The notes: generated by a model not told the origin, from the letters alone. Shown: positions 8,842-17,951, numbered from the stretch's first letter. The stretch: DNA of 62,311 nucleotides from Pseudoalteromonas fuliginea (GCF_000690055.1 NZ_JJNZ01000044.1:1-62311); one strand, 5' to 3'. Numbers and translations are program-made.

Positions 8842-9408
8842 ATGAGTATTGAAAAAGCCTTAATTGAACGCAGTAGTAATCAATGTGAATTATGTGCAGC
8901 AACCGAAAACCTTTCTGTATACGAAGTACCTCCTGTGACAGAAACTCATTCAGATAAATGTATTTACACATGTCAAACCTGTAAAGATCAAATCGAAAAC
9001 AGTAGCGAATTAACACCAACACATTGGCACTGTTTAAATGACAGCATGTGGAGCCAAACACCCGCAGTACAAGTTGTAGCTTACAGAATGCTTTCGCGCT
9101 TAGCGCCTGATAATGGCTGGGCACAAGACGCACTCGACATGATTTACCTTGAAGAAGATACACTTGCTTGGGCTAAAAAAGCACTTGCGGAAGATGACGA
9201 TGTTAAACATGTTGATAGCAACGGTGTGGTACTTCAAGCTGGCGATACCGTTACACTTATTAAAGATTTAGACGTTAAAGGCAGTAGCCTTACCGCTAAA
9301 CGCGGTACCGCAGTACGCAATATTGGCTTAACGAGTAATCCTGAACATATTGAAGGGCGAGTTGATGGTCAACGTATTGTTATTTTAACTAAATACGTTA
9401 AAAAATAA
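8842..9408 (+). CDS. PhnA/YjdM-family zinc-ribbon protein
   Basis: A 188-residue soluble protein. The N-terminus has a zinc-ribbon pattern (CELC near residue 15 and a second CQTC near 47) and the C-terminal 70 residues match the PhnA/YjdM fold: DSNGVVLQAGDTVTLIKDL and KGSSLTAKRGTAVRNI. Despite its name, PhnA of E. coli is not established as a phosphonoacetate hydrolase, and the function here is unknown. It has a good ATG and is followed within 15 bases by a strong terminator, so it is probably a single-gene unit. Confidence 0.85.
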   Translation: MSIEKALIERSSNQCELCAATENLSVYEVPPVTETHSDKCIYTCQTCKDQIENSSELTPTHWHCLNDSMWSQTPAVQVVAYRMLSRLAPDNGWAQDALDMIYLEEDTLAWAKKALAEDDDVKHVDSNGVVLQAGDTVTLIKDLDVKGSSLTAKRGTAVRNIGLTSNPEHIEGRVDGQRIVILTKYVKK

Positions 9409-9420
9409 GGCATAAAAATA

Positions 9421-9448
9421 AGCGCTGTATTGCACAGCGCTTTTTATT
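9421..9448. terminator. Bidirectional terminator between phnA-like gene and rlmJ
   Basis: Perfect 8-bp stem AGCGCTGT/ACAGCGCT with a 5-base loop followed by a T-rich run. It lies between convergent genes and has T-rich flanks on both sides. Confidence 0.85.
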
Positions 9449-9459
9449 TAACATTTCAG

Positions 9460-10299
9460 CTATTCATTTACTAATTGTTCACTACGATAAAAGCCACTCG
9501 GCTTGCTTAATAAAGTCATGAGCTCTGGTAGCACTGCATCCATAGTTTGCTTTAGTTTCCATGGCGGATTAATGACTATCATGCCAGATGCGGTCATGCC
9601 GTGTACATCGGTGTCATCTTCAGTGCCCAATTCAAATAATTGAATATTACGCATACCTGAATCTATTAAACCTTGCTCCATATTATCAATACGTTCCCTA
9701 TCCACTACAGGATACCAAATCATATAAGTACCTGTCGAAAAACGCTGGTACGCTTTGATTAAAGTAGTAACAACCGTTTCATAATCATCCTTAATTTCAT
9801 ATGGTGGGTCGATCAATACACATGCTCTGCGTGAAGCAGGTGGCAAAAGGCCTACCAATCCAGTAAATCCATTCTCACCACGTACACGAATAGATCGTTT
9901 ACCTTGCATATTCTCTTCAAGTAATAACAAATCGCGCGGATGCAGCTCAAAAAACCATCCTTTATCGTGACGACGTAAAAAGTGCTCAGCAATCTTTGGT
10001 GAGCCCGGATAAAATGCAAGTTCATCTGTTTCATTAAACGATTTAATTAACGCTATATATTCATTAAGCGCAGCGTGTTCACTTTTATGCTGCCACAACT
10101 TTTCTATACCATCTTGATATTCTTGTGTTTTTTGCGAATCAGCTGCGGCTAATTCAAAAAAACCTGCGCCTGAGTGTGTGTCTATGTAATCAAGTGGTTT
10201 ATCTTTAATTGTTTGATAACCTAGTACTTGCGCTAACACTAAATGTTTGAGTACATCGGCAGGGTTACCAGCATGAAATGAGTGTCTATAACTAAGCAT
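9460..10299 (-). CDS. rlmJ: 23S rRNA (adenine-2030 N6) methyltransferase RlmJ
   Basis: A 279-residue SAM-dependent methyltransferase that modifies A2030 of 23S rRNA. It starts with the highly conserved MLSYRHSFHAGNPADVLKH. The SAM-binding region contains DTHSGAGFF (about residue 41-49) and the catalytic motif IV is DPPYE (about residue 164). The length matches E. coli RlmJ (280). It is transcribed alone, divergent from the zapB-like gene and convergent with the phnA-like gene. Confidence 0.95.
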   Translation of the reverse strand: MLSYRHSFHAGNPADVLKHLVLAQVLGYQTIKDKPLDYIDTHSGAGFFELAAADSQKTQEYQDGIEKLWQHKSEHAALNEYIALIKSFNETDELAFYPGSPKIAEHFLRRHDKGWFFELHPRDLLLLEENMQGKRSIRVRGENGFTGLVGLLPPASRRACVLIDPPYEIKDDYETVVTTLIKAYQRFSTGTYMIWYPVVDRERIDNMEQGLIDSGMRNIQLFELGTEDDTDVHGMTASGMIVINPPWKLKQTMDAVLPELMTLLSKPSGFYRSEQLVNE

Positions 10300-10517
10300 T
10301 ATTTATTTTCGCCATACGCTATTTAATAAAAAACAGTGAACCATAAGCACTATACTTTGGCAACTGAGAGTGAACCATTTATGAATGAAAAAGCCTTCAC
10401 GCTGAATTATCCCTTAACGCAGAAGAAAAATCAGCTAAAACCACCGTAAATGCTGGCAAATCAATACACTTTGCTTTACATTTGCATGACATTAATTACA
10501 GTTATATGAGCGCCTTT

Positions 10518-10748
10518 ATGAATAACAATACTCTTCAACAACTCGAACAACTGATCGATTCACTAATTGATCGTAATAATCAATTGCTAACTGATGTTTC
10601 AAACTTAAAAGAACAAAATAGCAAACTAGCAGATGAAAACGAACTATTACAGCTAGAAGCTATTGAAAACGAAGAAAAACAAAAAGATGCCAGCACAACT
10701 TTATCTGGTCTTCTTGATAAATTACAAAGTGCACAACAGGCTAGCTAA
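10518..10748 (+). CDS. Short coiled-coil protein, ZapB/TIGR02449-like
   Basis: A protein of about 76 residues that is almost entirely coiled coil (LEQLIDSLIDRNNQLLTDVSNLKEQ with a leucine/asparagine heptad). It belongs with the small ZapB-like proteins found next to zapA in many gammaproteobacteria, which help organise the FtsZ ring. I start it at the ATG at 10518 because a GAG lies seven bases upstream; ATGs at 10482 and 10506 in frame lack a ribosome binding site. Its TAA overlaps the zapA ATG by one base (TAATG), indicating coupled translation. Confidence 0.7.
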   Translation: MNNNTLQQLEQLIDSLIDRNNQLLTDVSNLKEQNSKLADENELLQLEAIENEEKQKDASTTLSGLLDKLQSAQQAS

Positions 10749-11053
10749 TGTCTGAGCTGCAAAACCAGCGGGTCACTGTTGAGTTGCTAGGTCAAGAGCA
10801 GCAATTTGCTTGTCCTGAAGGACAAGAAGAGGCACTAATAGCAGCAGCTAAAAACCTTAATGATTTGGTGGAGCAAATGAAACAACGCTCTTCAGTTCGA
10901 AATGATCAAAAAGCCTTACTTATGGCAGCGTTAAACTTAAGCCACGAATTGCTAGAAGCAAAAACACAGGCTACAGTTGAGCAGCAGCAACAAGACCAAC
11001 TCGTTGACAAACTAAGTCAGCATTTGGCAAGTGACCCCACACATCAAAAATAA
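10748..11053 (+). CDS. zapA: Cell division protein ZapA
   Basis: A 101-residue FtsZ-ring-associated protein. The N-terminal beta-hairpin domain (VTVELLGQEQQFACPEGQEEAL) and the following long helix (AAKNLNDLVEQMKQR, then ALNLSHELLEAK) are the ZapA signature. ZapA tetramers cross-link FtsZ filaments, and ZapB-type coiled coils bind to ZapA, which fits the overlapping upstream gene. No 6S RNA is visible downstream, in contrast to the usual ssrS position after zapA in enterobacteria; a terminator follows at once. Confidence 0.9.
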   Translation: MSELQNQRVTVELLGQEQQFACPEGQEEALIAAAKNLNDLVEQMKQRSSVRNDQKALLMAALNLSHELLEAKTQATVEQQQQDQLVDKLSQHLASDPTHQK

Positions 11054-11074
11054 AAAGCGCAAACTGCGCTTTTT
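11052..11074 (+). terminator. Terminator after zapA
   Basis: Hairpin AAAAAGCGCA/TGCGCTTTTT with a three-base loop, starting just at the zapA stop codon and ending in a T-run. Confidence 0.85.
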
Positions 11075-11116
11075 GTTTATTATTAGCATAATTAAATAAT
11101 AGCGTAGAGACACAGG

Positions 11117-12139
11117 ATGAAGTTAAACCTATCTTATATAATCGCTTCATGTAAATACTTACTACTAGCATGTTCTTTATTACTCGTAGCGCCAACAACT
11201 TATGGCGCAGTCAATTGGGTAACTATTAATGCTAATATCCAATTTTTAGAACAAGAAAAAAAGCTGCGTTTTTACGACTCTAACCAAGTACTTATCGAAG
11301 GTGACAAGTGTGCACTACTTGTTGATGCAAGCGGTAATTTTGCTGCTGTGGAACAGCTAGCTAATGACCTAAAAAAACACCTAAAAACACCATTATGCTA
11401 CTTAGTTGCTTCGCATTACCACGATGATCATTTACTCGGTATGGCGGTTATGCAACACTTCTACCCTGATGCAAAACTAATTGTGCATCAGCAAGTAAAT
11501 AGCGATTTTAATCGCTATCAAAAAGCATTTAATGACCAACTCGATAGTTACGAAAAAAGTATAGAGCTGAGTTACCAACGCTTAGCCGGTATTTCAAAAG
11601 CAGAACAAGCACAATGGCGTGAAAAGTTGGAGCTTGCAAAAAAACGCCTTTTTCGCTGGCAAGAATATCAACTAAAGTCGCCAGAAATTATTATTGATGA
11701 AAATAAAACACTTGATTTAGGGGGTTTTAAAGTAACCTTAAACGCCCATAAAGCCCACACAAGTGGTGACTTAACACTCACAACTAATAGCGGTCGTGTT
11801 TTAATTGGTGGCGACATTGTTGACTGGCTCCCTTATCCTGGGCACGGCGAATTTAAAAGCTGGCAAACGCTGCTTAAACAATACATTGACGATGAAAATC
11901 TTGCGCTGATTATACCAGGGCATGGTGGTATACTTGATAGAGCTCAACTCAAACAGCCGTTAGCATTTCTAACCGCTATTACTGAGCATGTGAACAAAAA
12001 CAACGATCAAACGATAGAACAACTTGTGTTATCGTTTCCTGAAAAAGTAATGAAACCTTACACAGAAGAATCTTTAAATGCAAAATCGAGCAATTTGTTT
12101 TTGCAATCAGGATTAGCTCGCGCGAAAAACGCAAAATAA
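11117..12139 (+). CDS. Exported metallo-beta-lactamase-fold hydrolase
   Basis: A 340-residue protein with an N-terminal signal sequence (hydrophobic KYLLLACSLLLVAPTTYG, residues about 13-30). The zinc motif is HYHDDH (near residue 103), and further ligand positions are seen in KAHTSGDL, GGDIVDW and the C-terminal PGHGG. This is the MBL fold in its subclass B1-like layout. A central helical insert (about 140-190, rich in Lys, Glu and Gln) is longer than in beta-lactamases. Antibiotic hydrolysis should not be assumed; many exported MBL proteins have other substrates. It is followed after 46 bases by the mltD-like gene. Confidence 0.8.
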   Translation: MKLNLSYIIASCKYLLLACSLLLVAPTTYGAVNWVTINANIQFLEQEKKLRFYDSNQVLIEGDKCALLVDASGNFAAVEQLANDLKKHLKTPLCYLVASHYHDDHLLGMAVMQHFYPDAKLIVHQQVNSDFNRYQKAFNDQLDSYEKSIELSYQRLAGISKAEQAQWREKLELAKKRLFRWQEYQLKSPEIIIDENKTLDLGGFKVTLNAHKAHTSGDLTLTTNSGRVLIGGDIVDWLPYPGHGEFKSWQTLLKQYIDDENLALIIPGHGGILDRAQLKQPLAFLTAITEHVNKNNDQTIEQLVLSFPEKVMKPYTEESLNAKSSNLFLQSGLARAKNAK

Positions 12140-12185
12140 CCCAACACAATGGACTGTGTTAAAATAGTAAAAGGAATTTACAAAA

Positions 12186-13670
12186 GTGAATATTATGCGC
12201 AGCTTGTCTCTCTGTTTTTTAGTTTTATTTCTATTCGGTTGTGAAACAACTGAATCAGAAATTCAAGAAACGCCAAAAATATTTACTCACTTTGAGCCAA
12301 AACACACTTTTTTAGACAAATCGGATCAACGCATAATTGAAGATGCTCAAGTAAAGCCTCAGAACACAGTATTACTACATAAAAAAGTAAACATTAAAAA
12401 GCCATCTCCCAAAGCAACTGACTTATGGGTTCACATTGCCGAGAACCTGCATTTTAAAATTGATCAAAACCGAGCTTTAAAGCAACGTATAAATTGGTAT
12501 TTAAAGCAACCCAATTACTTACGTGCTGTAAACAAACGCGCAGCGCCGTACCTGTATCACATCGTAAAAAAAATTGAGCAAAAGCAACTACCTATGGAGC
12601 TCGCTTTACTACCATTTGTAGAAAGCGATTTTAGACCAACGATAGCCTCATCACAGCAAGCTGTTGGTGTTTGGCAGTTAGTTGGCGCAACGGCGCATCA
12701 CTTTGGTGTTAAGTCAGACCAATGGTACGACGGCCGCCAAGACGTACTTGCTTCAACCGATGCTGCACTTGATTACTTAAGTTACTTACATAAACGCTTT
12801 GATGGTAATTGGCTACACGCTTTGGCCGCTTATAACAGTGGTGAGGGCCGTGTTAAACGCGCAATCGAAAAAAACAAAAAGCGCGGTAAAAGCACCGATT
12901 ACTGGTCGCTAAGCCTACCAAAAGAAACCGCTGACTACGTCCCCAAGTTACTCGCTTTAAGCTATTTAGTTAAACACCCACAAAAAGGCATTAAGCGCCC
13001 AAAGCTTGCATATAAGCCATTTACAACACAGATGAATATAGGCCAGCAGTTTGACTTTTCAGTTATTGCTAAGCTCTCTGGTATAGGCTCCAAGCAGTTA
13101 CATGCAATCAATCAGGGGTACTTAAAAAATCAAAGCTCACCTAACGGGCCGCACACTTTACTGCTTCCTATAGGGCAAGAGGCATTATTAAAAAGTCAGT
13201 TTTTTAAATCAAACTTTGCTGGAGAGTACATCGTTAAACAAAACGACACGCTTTATGGTATCGCTAAGCGTTTTAGTATGTCGGTAAAAGCTCTAAAACA
13301 ACTTAATAATAAAAATAATAATTTAATCGGCGTTGGAGAAAAGTTATTAGTTGGACAACCTAAAACTCTGCCAAGCACATTAACTGTTGATTACAAAATT
13401 AGCCCTTATTTAGAGCACCAAGAGATTGCGATTCCCACCATTGAAATAGATTACGAAGTTAAGTCAGGCGATAGCCTTTGGAGTATAAGTCAGCTTTATG
13501 ATGTCCCTCATAGCGACTTGGCAAAATGGAATAAGCTCTCTGCATCAAGCATTTTAAAGCCAGGCACTCAATTAGTGCTGTTTATACCCCAGGCTGAAAA
13601 GCAAAAAGCAGCACCAATAAAAAAAGATTTACTGCTAGATTTACAAAAAACACTAAATCAGCCACGTTAA
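12186..13670 (+). CDS. mltD: MltD-like membrane-bound lytic transglycosylase with two LysM domains
   Basis: A 494-residue lipoprotein that cleaves peptidoglycan. The signal ends in a lipobox (LFLFGC, Cys about 19). The transglycosylase (SLT) domain spans about 125-260, with the catalytic Glu in LPFVESDF and the conserved SQQAVGVWQL and ALAAYNSGEGRV motifs. Two LysM peptidoglycan-binding domains follow (about 343-388 and 423-467: YIVKQNDTLYGIAKRF and YEVKSGDSLWSIS). I use the GTG start at 12186 because AAGGA lies ten bases upstream; an in-frame ATG at 12195 is too far from it. Confidence 0.92.
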   Translation: MNIMRSLSLCFLVLFLFGCETTESEIQETPKIFTHFEPKHTFLDKSDQRIIEDAQVKPQNTVLLHKKVNIKKPSPKATDLWVHIAENLHFKIDQNRALKQRINWYLKQPNYLRAVNKRAAPYLYHIVKKIEQKQLPMELALLPFVESDFRPTIASSQQAVGVWQLVGATAHHFGVKSDQWYDGRQDVLASTDAALDYLSYLHKRFDGNWLHALAAYNSGEGRVKRAIEKNKKRGKSTDYWSLSLPKETADYVPKLLALSYLVKHPQKGIKRPKLAYKPFTTQMNIGQQFDFSVIAKLSGIGSKQLHAINQGYLKNQSSPNGPHTLLLPIGQEALLKSQFFKSNFAGEYIVKQNDTLYGIAKRFSMSVKALKQLNNKNNNLIGVGEKLLVGQPKTLPSTLTVDYKISPYLEHQEIAIPTIEIDYEVKSGDSLWSISQLYDVPHSDLAKWNKLSASSILKPGTQLVLFIPQAEKQKAAPIKKDLLLDLQKTLNQPR

Positions 13671-13734
13671 GTTTATAAACAAGTATATTTCGCGTAAAAT
13701 CAGCCTCAACATAGTCAAATTTAAAGAGATAAGC

Positions 13735-14223
13735 ATGCAAATCAGTAAAAATTCAGCTGTTGAATTTCACTACACACTCAGTGAAGGCACTGAACAAGTA
13801 GAAAGCAGCACAAACGAAGCACCACTCACTTACATTCATGGTAGCGAAGGCATGCTTCCTGGTTTAGAAAAAGCACTTGAAGGCAAACAAGCTGGTGAGA
13901 AGTTTAGTGTAACGCTAGAGCCAAGTGAATCGTACGGCGAGCGTGTTGATGACTTAATTCAACGCATCCCGCTTAAGCACTTACAAGGCGACGTTAAAGT
14001 ATGGAAACCAGGTATGACAGCAATGGTAAGTTCTAACCAAGGTCGTCATCAAGTGACTATTGTTAAAGTAGGTCGCTTTAACGCAGATTGTGATTTAAAC
14101 CACCCATTTGCGGGTAAAACGCTAACATTTGATGTGGAAATCATCTCTGTACGTGAAGCAACAAGTGAAGAAGTTTCTCACGGACATGTGCACGCTGAAG
14201 GCGGCTGTGGCCACTCTCACTAA
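13735..14223 (+). CDS. slyD: SlyD-type FKBP peptidyl-prolyl isomerase
   Basis: A 162-residue cytoplasmic chaperone and prolyl isomerase. The FKBP half-domains (EFHYTLSEGTEQVESS at the start, PLTYIHGSEGMLPGLEKAL around 30-48) flank an insert-in-flap domain (about 70-125), and the C-terminal tail is rich in His and Cys (HGHVHAEGGCGHSH). E. coli SlyD has a longer tail of this kind that binds nickel and serves hydrogenase maturation; here it is short. It could equally be named as an FkpB/SlyD family member. An AAAGAGATA-like site precedes the ATG. Confidence 0.88.
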   Translation: MQISKNSAVEFHYTLSEGTEQVESSTNEAPLTYIHGSEGMLPGLEKALEGKQAGEKFSVTLEPSESYGERVDDLIQRIPLKHLQGDVKVWKPGMTAMVSSNQGRHQVTIVKVGRFNADCDLNHPFAGKTLTFDVEIISVREATSEEVSHGHVHAEGGCGHSH

Positions 14224-14248
14224 TCACCTTTACTAATTAGGATCAAAT

Positions 14249-14977
14249 ATGGCTAAAGTTGCTATTGTTACTGGCGGAACAAAAGGCATTGGTTTAGCAG
14301 TAATTAAACGCTTGCTAAACAGTGGTTACCAAGTTCATAACCTCGATATAGAGCCTAGTGAATACGGTATATTCCATCAGTGCGATGTCAGTGATGTAAC
14401 AGCCGTACGTAGCTGTATTAATATTATATACGAGCAATCGCAACGAATAGACGTACTTGTTTCTAATGCAGGAAAGCATTTAAGCGCAAATATACAAAGC
14501 ACCGACGAGCAAACTCTCGATGCACTGTTTGCGCTTAATGTTAAAGGCGCTTATGCGGCAGTACAAAGTGTATTGCCTAGCATGAAAGCGCAAAATAACG
14601 GCGTTATTATATTAGTCGCTTCCGATCAGGCGCTTATAGGTAAGCAAAACTCTTTTGCGTATAACCTGACCAAACACGCCCTTGCCTCTATGGCAAAAAC
14701 AACAGCGCTTGATTACGCGAGTTTCAATATTAGAGCAAATGCCGTATGCCCTGGCACGATAGAGACCCCGCTATTTCATAACGCAATAGATGCGTACTGT
14801 AAAAAAAGTGGTGCAAACAAGGCCGAGATAGTTGCCGAAGAAGCAAGCCTTCAACCGCTTAACCGATTGGGGCAAGCCGACGAAGTTGCCGCTCTTGTGA
14901 GCTTTTTAGCAAGCGACGATGCCAGCTTTATTACTGGCAGCCTACAAAGTATTGACGGTGGCTATACTGCCCAATGA
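14249..14977 (+). CDS. Short-chain dehydrogenase/reductase
   Basis: A 242-residue classical SDR. The cofactor motif is TGGTKGIG (residues 8-15), the NAG motif is SNAG (about 73), and the active site has Ser (VASDQA), Tyr and Lys in YNLTK (about 140). The acidic residue after beta-2 (DIEP, about 36) favours NAD over NADP. The TGGTxGIGLA start, the NAVCPG motif and the C-terminal GSLQSIDGG are standard. Its stop overlaps the start of the amidohydrolase gene (ATGA), suggesting that the two act on the same compound, for example as a sugar dehydrogenase and lactonase pair. The substrate cannot be read from sequence. Confidence 0.88.
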   Translation: MAKVAIVTGGTKGIGLAVIKRLLNSGYQVHNLDIEPSEYGIFHQCDVSDVTAVRSCINIIYEQSQRIDVLVSNAGKHLSANIQSTDEQTLDALFALNVKGAYAAVQSVLPSMKAQNNGVIILVASDQALIGKQNSFAYNLTKHALASMAKTTALDYASFNIRANAVCPGTIETPLFHNAIDAYCKKSGANKAEIVAEEASLQPLNRLGQADEVAALVSFLASDDASFITGSLQSIDGGYTAQ

Positions 14978-15813
14978 GTAAAAAAATAATTGACCCGCAT
15001 GTCCATTTCTTTAATTTAATTGAGGGTCAGTATTTATGGTTGCAGGGCGCCAATCCGCCAACATGGACAAATTTAGATAAAATAAAACAGCAAATTAGCG
15101 CAGAACAACTTATTGAAAGCACTGATTTCGAACTTTCTGGCTTAGTGCATATAGAAGCTGGATTTGATAACAGCGCACCTATTAATGAGTTAAAATGGCT
15201 TGATAAACACTTAAGTAATATTGCCTATAAAGCGATTAGCTTTATACAAATTGATCAAGACAGTGAGTCATTTGAACGTACGCTAAAAAACCTTATACAC
15301 CCAACGTTAGCCGGGATCCGAGATATTACCGAAGGCAATGATGCAGCACGCTTATTAAACAGTTTTTGCTTAGATAATCTTAAAATATTAAGCCACTTGA
15401 ATCTGCATTTTGAAGCGCAGCTTGAGCTTGAAAATATACCAATAGTAAAAAAATTAGCGTATTACGCGAAGCAACTCCCACATCTACAGATTGTAATTAA
15501 TCATGCTGGATTACCAAGCAATATAATACTTTGGCAACAAGGTATTGAACTATTAGCCAAAAATTGTAACGTTGCAATTAAGTTTTCAGGGTTTGAGCTT
15601 CTGTCGCTAAATAACCAACAGCAAATTACGTGTTTTGATATTATTTTTCAGCATTTTGGTGAGCAACGGATTATGTTTGCCAGTAATTTCCCCGTTTGCC
15701 AAATTAACTCCAGCTATAACAATTTATGGCATGCTCATTTGGGGTTGTGTAACAGCGATCACATCTGGCACCATTTAAGCTACAAAAATGCCAAACATCT
15801 CTATCTAGTATAA
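14974..15813 (+). CDS. Amidohydrolase-2 family protein, lactonase-like (COG3618 type)
   Basis: A 279-residue TIM-barrel hydrolase of the amidohydrolase superfamily. The N-terminal metal motif is IDPHVHFF, and it continues with YLWLQG as in L-fuconolactone and related lactone hydrolases; NHAGLP (about 174) and the late Asn in FASNFPV (where relatives usually have Asp) are also visible. The ATG overlaps the stop of the SDR gene, so a dehydrogenase-then-lactonase order fits a sugar oxidation route. The Asp-to-Asn change at the last catalytic position is unusual and may affect activity. Function is inferred. Confidence 0.75.
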   Translation: MSKKIIDPHVHFFNLIEGQYLWLQGANPPTWTNLDKIKQQISAEQLIESTDFELSGLVHIEAGFDNSAPINELKWLDKHLSNIAYKAISFIQIDQDSESFERTLKNLIHPTLAGIRDITEGNDAARLLNSFCLDNLKILSHLNLHFEAQLELENIPIVKKLAYYAKQLPHLQIVINHAGLPSNIILWQQGIELLAKNCNVAIKFSGFELLSLNNQQQITCFDIIFQHFGEQRIMFASNFPVCQINSSYNNLWHAHLGLCNSDHIWHHLSYKNAKHLYLV

Positions 15814-15860
15814 ATAAAAACCGCTATATTTACGTAATAGTATAAAAAGCGAGCCTTCAC

Positions 15861-17438
15861 ATGTTCATTCCTACGAAGTTAAATATTGCAAAAACCATTC
15901 TGCCTTTAACACTTATTAGCATCTTAAGCGCATGTGGCGGTGGCGGAAGTTTAAATGACAGTAATAGTGTCACTCCTATTGGCTCAAATACAACAACTTG
16001 GACCGCCAATGAATTTGCTCGCGCTAGTCAATTTAAAGGCCAGTGCCAAGCAAGTGATGAGAAGAACTGGCTACGTTCATGGAGTAACGAAACATACCTT
16101 TGGTATGATGAAATTATCGACACTGACCCAGCTCTTACGAGTGGAGTCCTTGATTACTTTGAACAACTAAAAACCAATGAACTCACCGAATCGGGTGCAA
16201 AAAAGGATAACTTTCATTTTAATTTACCTACCGATGAGTGGGAACGCCAAAATCAAGCAGGCGTAAGTTATGGCTACGGTTTCAATATAAAAATTCTAGC
16301 GTCTAGCGCACCTCGCCAAGCCATAATAAGTTATACGCAGCCCAATACTCCGGCAAGTAACCAAAACCTAACACGTGGATTTGAGTTAGTTGAAGTAGAT
16401 GGTATTGATTTTGTAAATACCAACTCATCAAATGATGTTAGTGTTATTAATGCAGGTTTATTCCCTACGCAAACAGGTAAAGTAACTGAGTTTGTATTTA
16501 AAGATATCAACACCAACGAAAACCGTACTGTTACCCTCACGTCGCAAAATATAACCTCGCAACCGGTAAGTAATGTACGGACTGACTTAGCAAATGGAGA
16601 GGTTGGATATTTTCAATTTAATAGCCATAATGCAATTGCTGAAGAGCAACTATACAACGCATTTAACCAACTTGCTGCAAGCGACATTAAAGACTTAGTC
16701 ATCGATATACGCTATAACGGTGGTGGGCTTTTACAAATGGCAAGCCAAATTGCTTATATGATTGCAGGTAATAGTAATACACAAGGTAAGGTTTTTGAAC
16801 GTACTATTTTTAACGATAAAAACCCAAATACCAACCCAATAACAGGGCAAGCACTTACCCCAATGTCTTTTACCAATCAATTTGTGGGATTTGAGAGCAA
16901 CCCAAGTATTACACCGGGTACACCTTTGCCAACACTTAACTTAAATCGTGTATTTGTGCTTACAACCAGCAGCACTTGCTCTGCCAGTGAAGCCATTATT
17001 AATGGTCTACGCGGCGCAGATGTAGAGGTGATTCAAGTGGGTTCAGGTACTTGTGGAAAACCATATGGCTTTTACCCAACAGATAATTGCGATACAACTT
17101 ATTTCACCATTCAATTTACCGGCGAGAACAATAAAGGCTTTGGTGAATTTTCAGATGGTTTTGCACCACAAAATACATTAGATAACGCACTCCAGCCTGT
17201 ATTAATAGCAGGCTGTGCCGTTGCAGATGATTTTACTACTTCCTTAGGTGATGCTAATGAAGCACTACTCAAAACGGCACTTAGCTATCGCACAACAGAA
17301 AGCTGTCCTGCGCCAAGCTCTACCAGTAGCAAGCAGGGTTTTGCTCCATCAATTGTAGATGATTCACCAAAGGTAGAAGATACCCGAGTGCAAACCATGC
17401 TTAATCAAAATATTATTCTCAGCGATAACATAAGGTAG
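15861..17438 (+). CDS. S41 (C-terminal processing) peptidase lipoprotein
   Basis: A 525-residue secreted protein with a lipobox (LISILSACGGGGS, Cys about 25). The tail-specific protease fold covers about 80-400: a PDZ-like part (GFELVEVDGIDFV) and the catalytic core VIDIRYNGGG and TSSTCSASEAIINGLRG, the latter carrying the nucleophilic Ser. The Lys that completes the dyad is expected about 25 residues later; GTCGKPYG provides a candidate. The Cys-rich insert (TCSASE, GTCGKPYG, NCDTTYF) suggests disulphides. The small lipoprotein gene starts three bases after the stop. This is a family of surface proteases; no substrate is evident. Confidence 0.85.
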   Translation: MFIPTKLNIAKTILPLTLISILSACGGGGSLNDSNSVTPIGSNTTTWTANEFARASQFKGQCQASDEKNWLRSWSNETYLWYDEIIDTDPALTSGVLDYFEQLKTNELTESGAKKDNFHFNLPTDEWERQNQAGVSYGYGFNIKILASSAPRQAIISYTQPNTPASNQNLTRGFELVEVDGIDFVNTNSSNDVSVINAGLFPTQTGKVTEFVFKDINTNENRTVTLTSQNITSQPVSNVRTDLANGEVGYFQFNSHNAIAEEQLYNAFNQLAASDIKDLVIDIRYNGGGLLQMASQIAYMIAGNSNTQGKVFERTIFNDKNPNTNPITGQALTPMSFTNQFVGFESNPSITPGTPLPTLNLNRVFVLTTSSTCSASEAIINGLRGADVEVIQVGSGTCGKPYGFYPTDNCDTTYFTIQFTGENNKGFGEFSDGFAPQNTLDNALQPVLIAGCAVADDFTTSLGDANEALLKTALSYRTTESCPAPSSTSSKQGFAPSIVDDSPKVEDTRVQTMLNQNIILSDNIR

Positions 17439-17441
17439 GCT

Positions 17442-17822
17442 ATGCAAATGCGTTTACTAATAATCACAGCTATCATAATGTGTACGCTTACTGGGTGCTC
17501 AGCACAAAGCTCTGAGTCGACACCTAAGCTGCAACATGCATTATTGGTAGAGCCAAATAGTGAGGCTGTAGCCGAGGTTATAGCTCTACTACTTCATAGT
17601 CAGCAGATACAATTAGCTGATGACGTATTTTTAACAAGTAGTACGGTAACGCTCGATAGACTTAATCAAAAAGACACTTTGGGTAACCCGATTATAGGCA
17701 AGCAACTCAACATGCCCGATCAATTTGAGTTAATGATTAAAAACGAGCAATGTTTTGTACGTCACCTTGATAGTAAGGCAACCAAAGTCATAAATGATGT
17801 TAATTGCCGAGTAAATAACTAG
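17442..17822 (+). CDS. Small lipoprotein of unknown function
   Basis: A 126-residue lipoprotein with lipobox CTLTGCSAQ (Cys about 19). The mature part has no motif I recognise; it ends CFVRHLDSKATKVINDVNC with two Cys that could pair. It begins three bases after the stop of the S41 peptidase gene, so it is almost certainly cotranscribed with it. A partner or inhibitor of that peptidase is a guess based only on position. The start could be either of two Met codons six bases apart (17442 or 17448). Confidence 0.65.
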   Translation: MQMRLLIITAIIMCTLTGCSAQSSESTPKLQHALLVEPNSEAVAEVIALLLHSQQIQLADDVFLTSSTVTLDRLNQKDTLGNPIIGKQLNMPDQFELMIKNEQCFVRHLDSKATKVINDVNCRVNN

Positions 17823-17888
17823 TTTGCTCAATGGCAATTTATGTATAAAAAACGCTATGCTCACTGGAGTATATGTTTTACCTAAGCG

Positions 17889-17904
17889 CAGGTTATTTAA
17901 CCTG
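17889..17904. promoter_or_regulatory. Palindrome just upstream of a TATAAT
   Basis: CAGGTTA-TT-TAACCTG is a perfect 7-bp inverted repeat 48 bases before the next start codon, and it is flanked by an outer GTTTTAC (17875-17881) and GTAAAAC (17903-17909). TATAAT follows at 17914-17919. The palindrome would overlap the -35 region, as an operator does. This is inference from pattern only. Confidence 0.35.
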
Positions 17905-17951
17905 TAAAACAACTATAATGACATTTATTAACCCTAAAACAGGATATTAAA

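Noticed and set aside
11054..11116. 6S RNA gene downstream of zapA
   Set aside because: The gap is only 63 bases and holds a terminator; there is no room for a ~180-base RNA.
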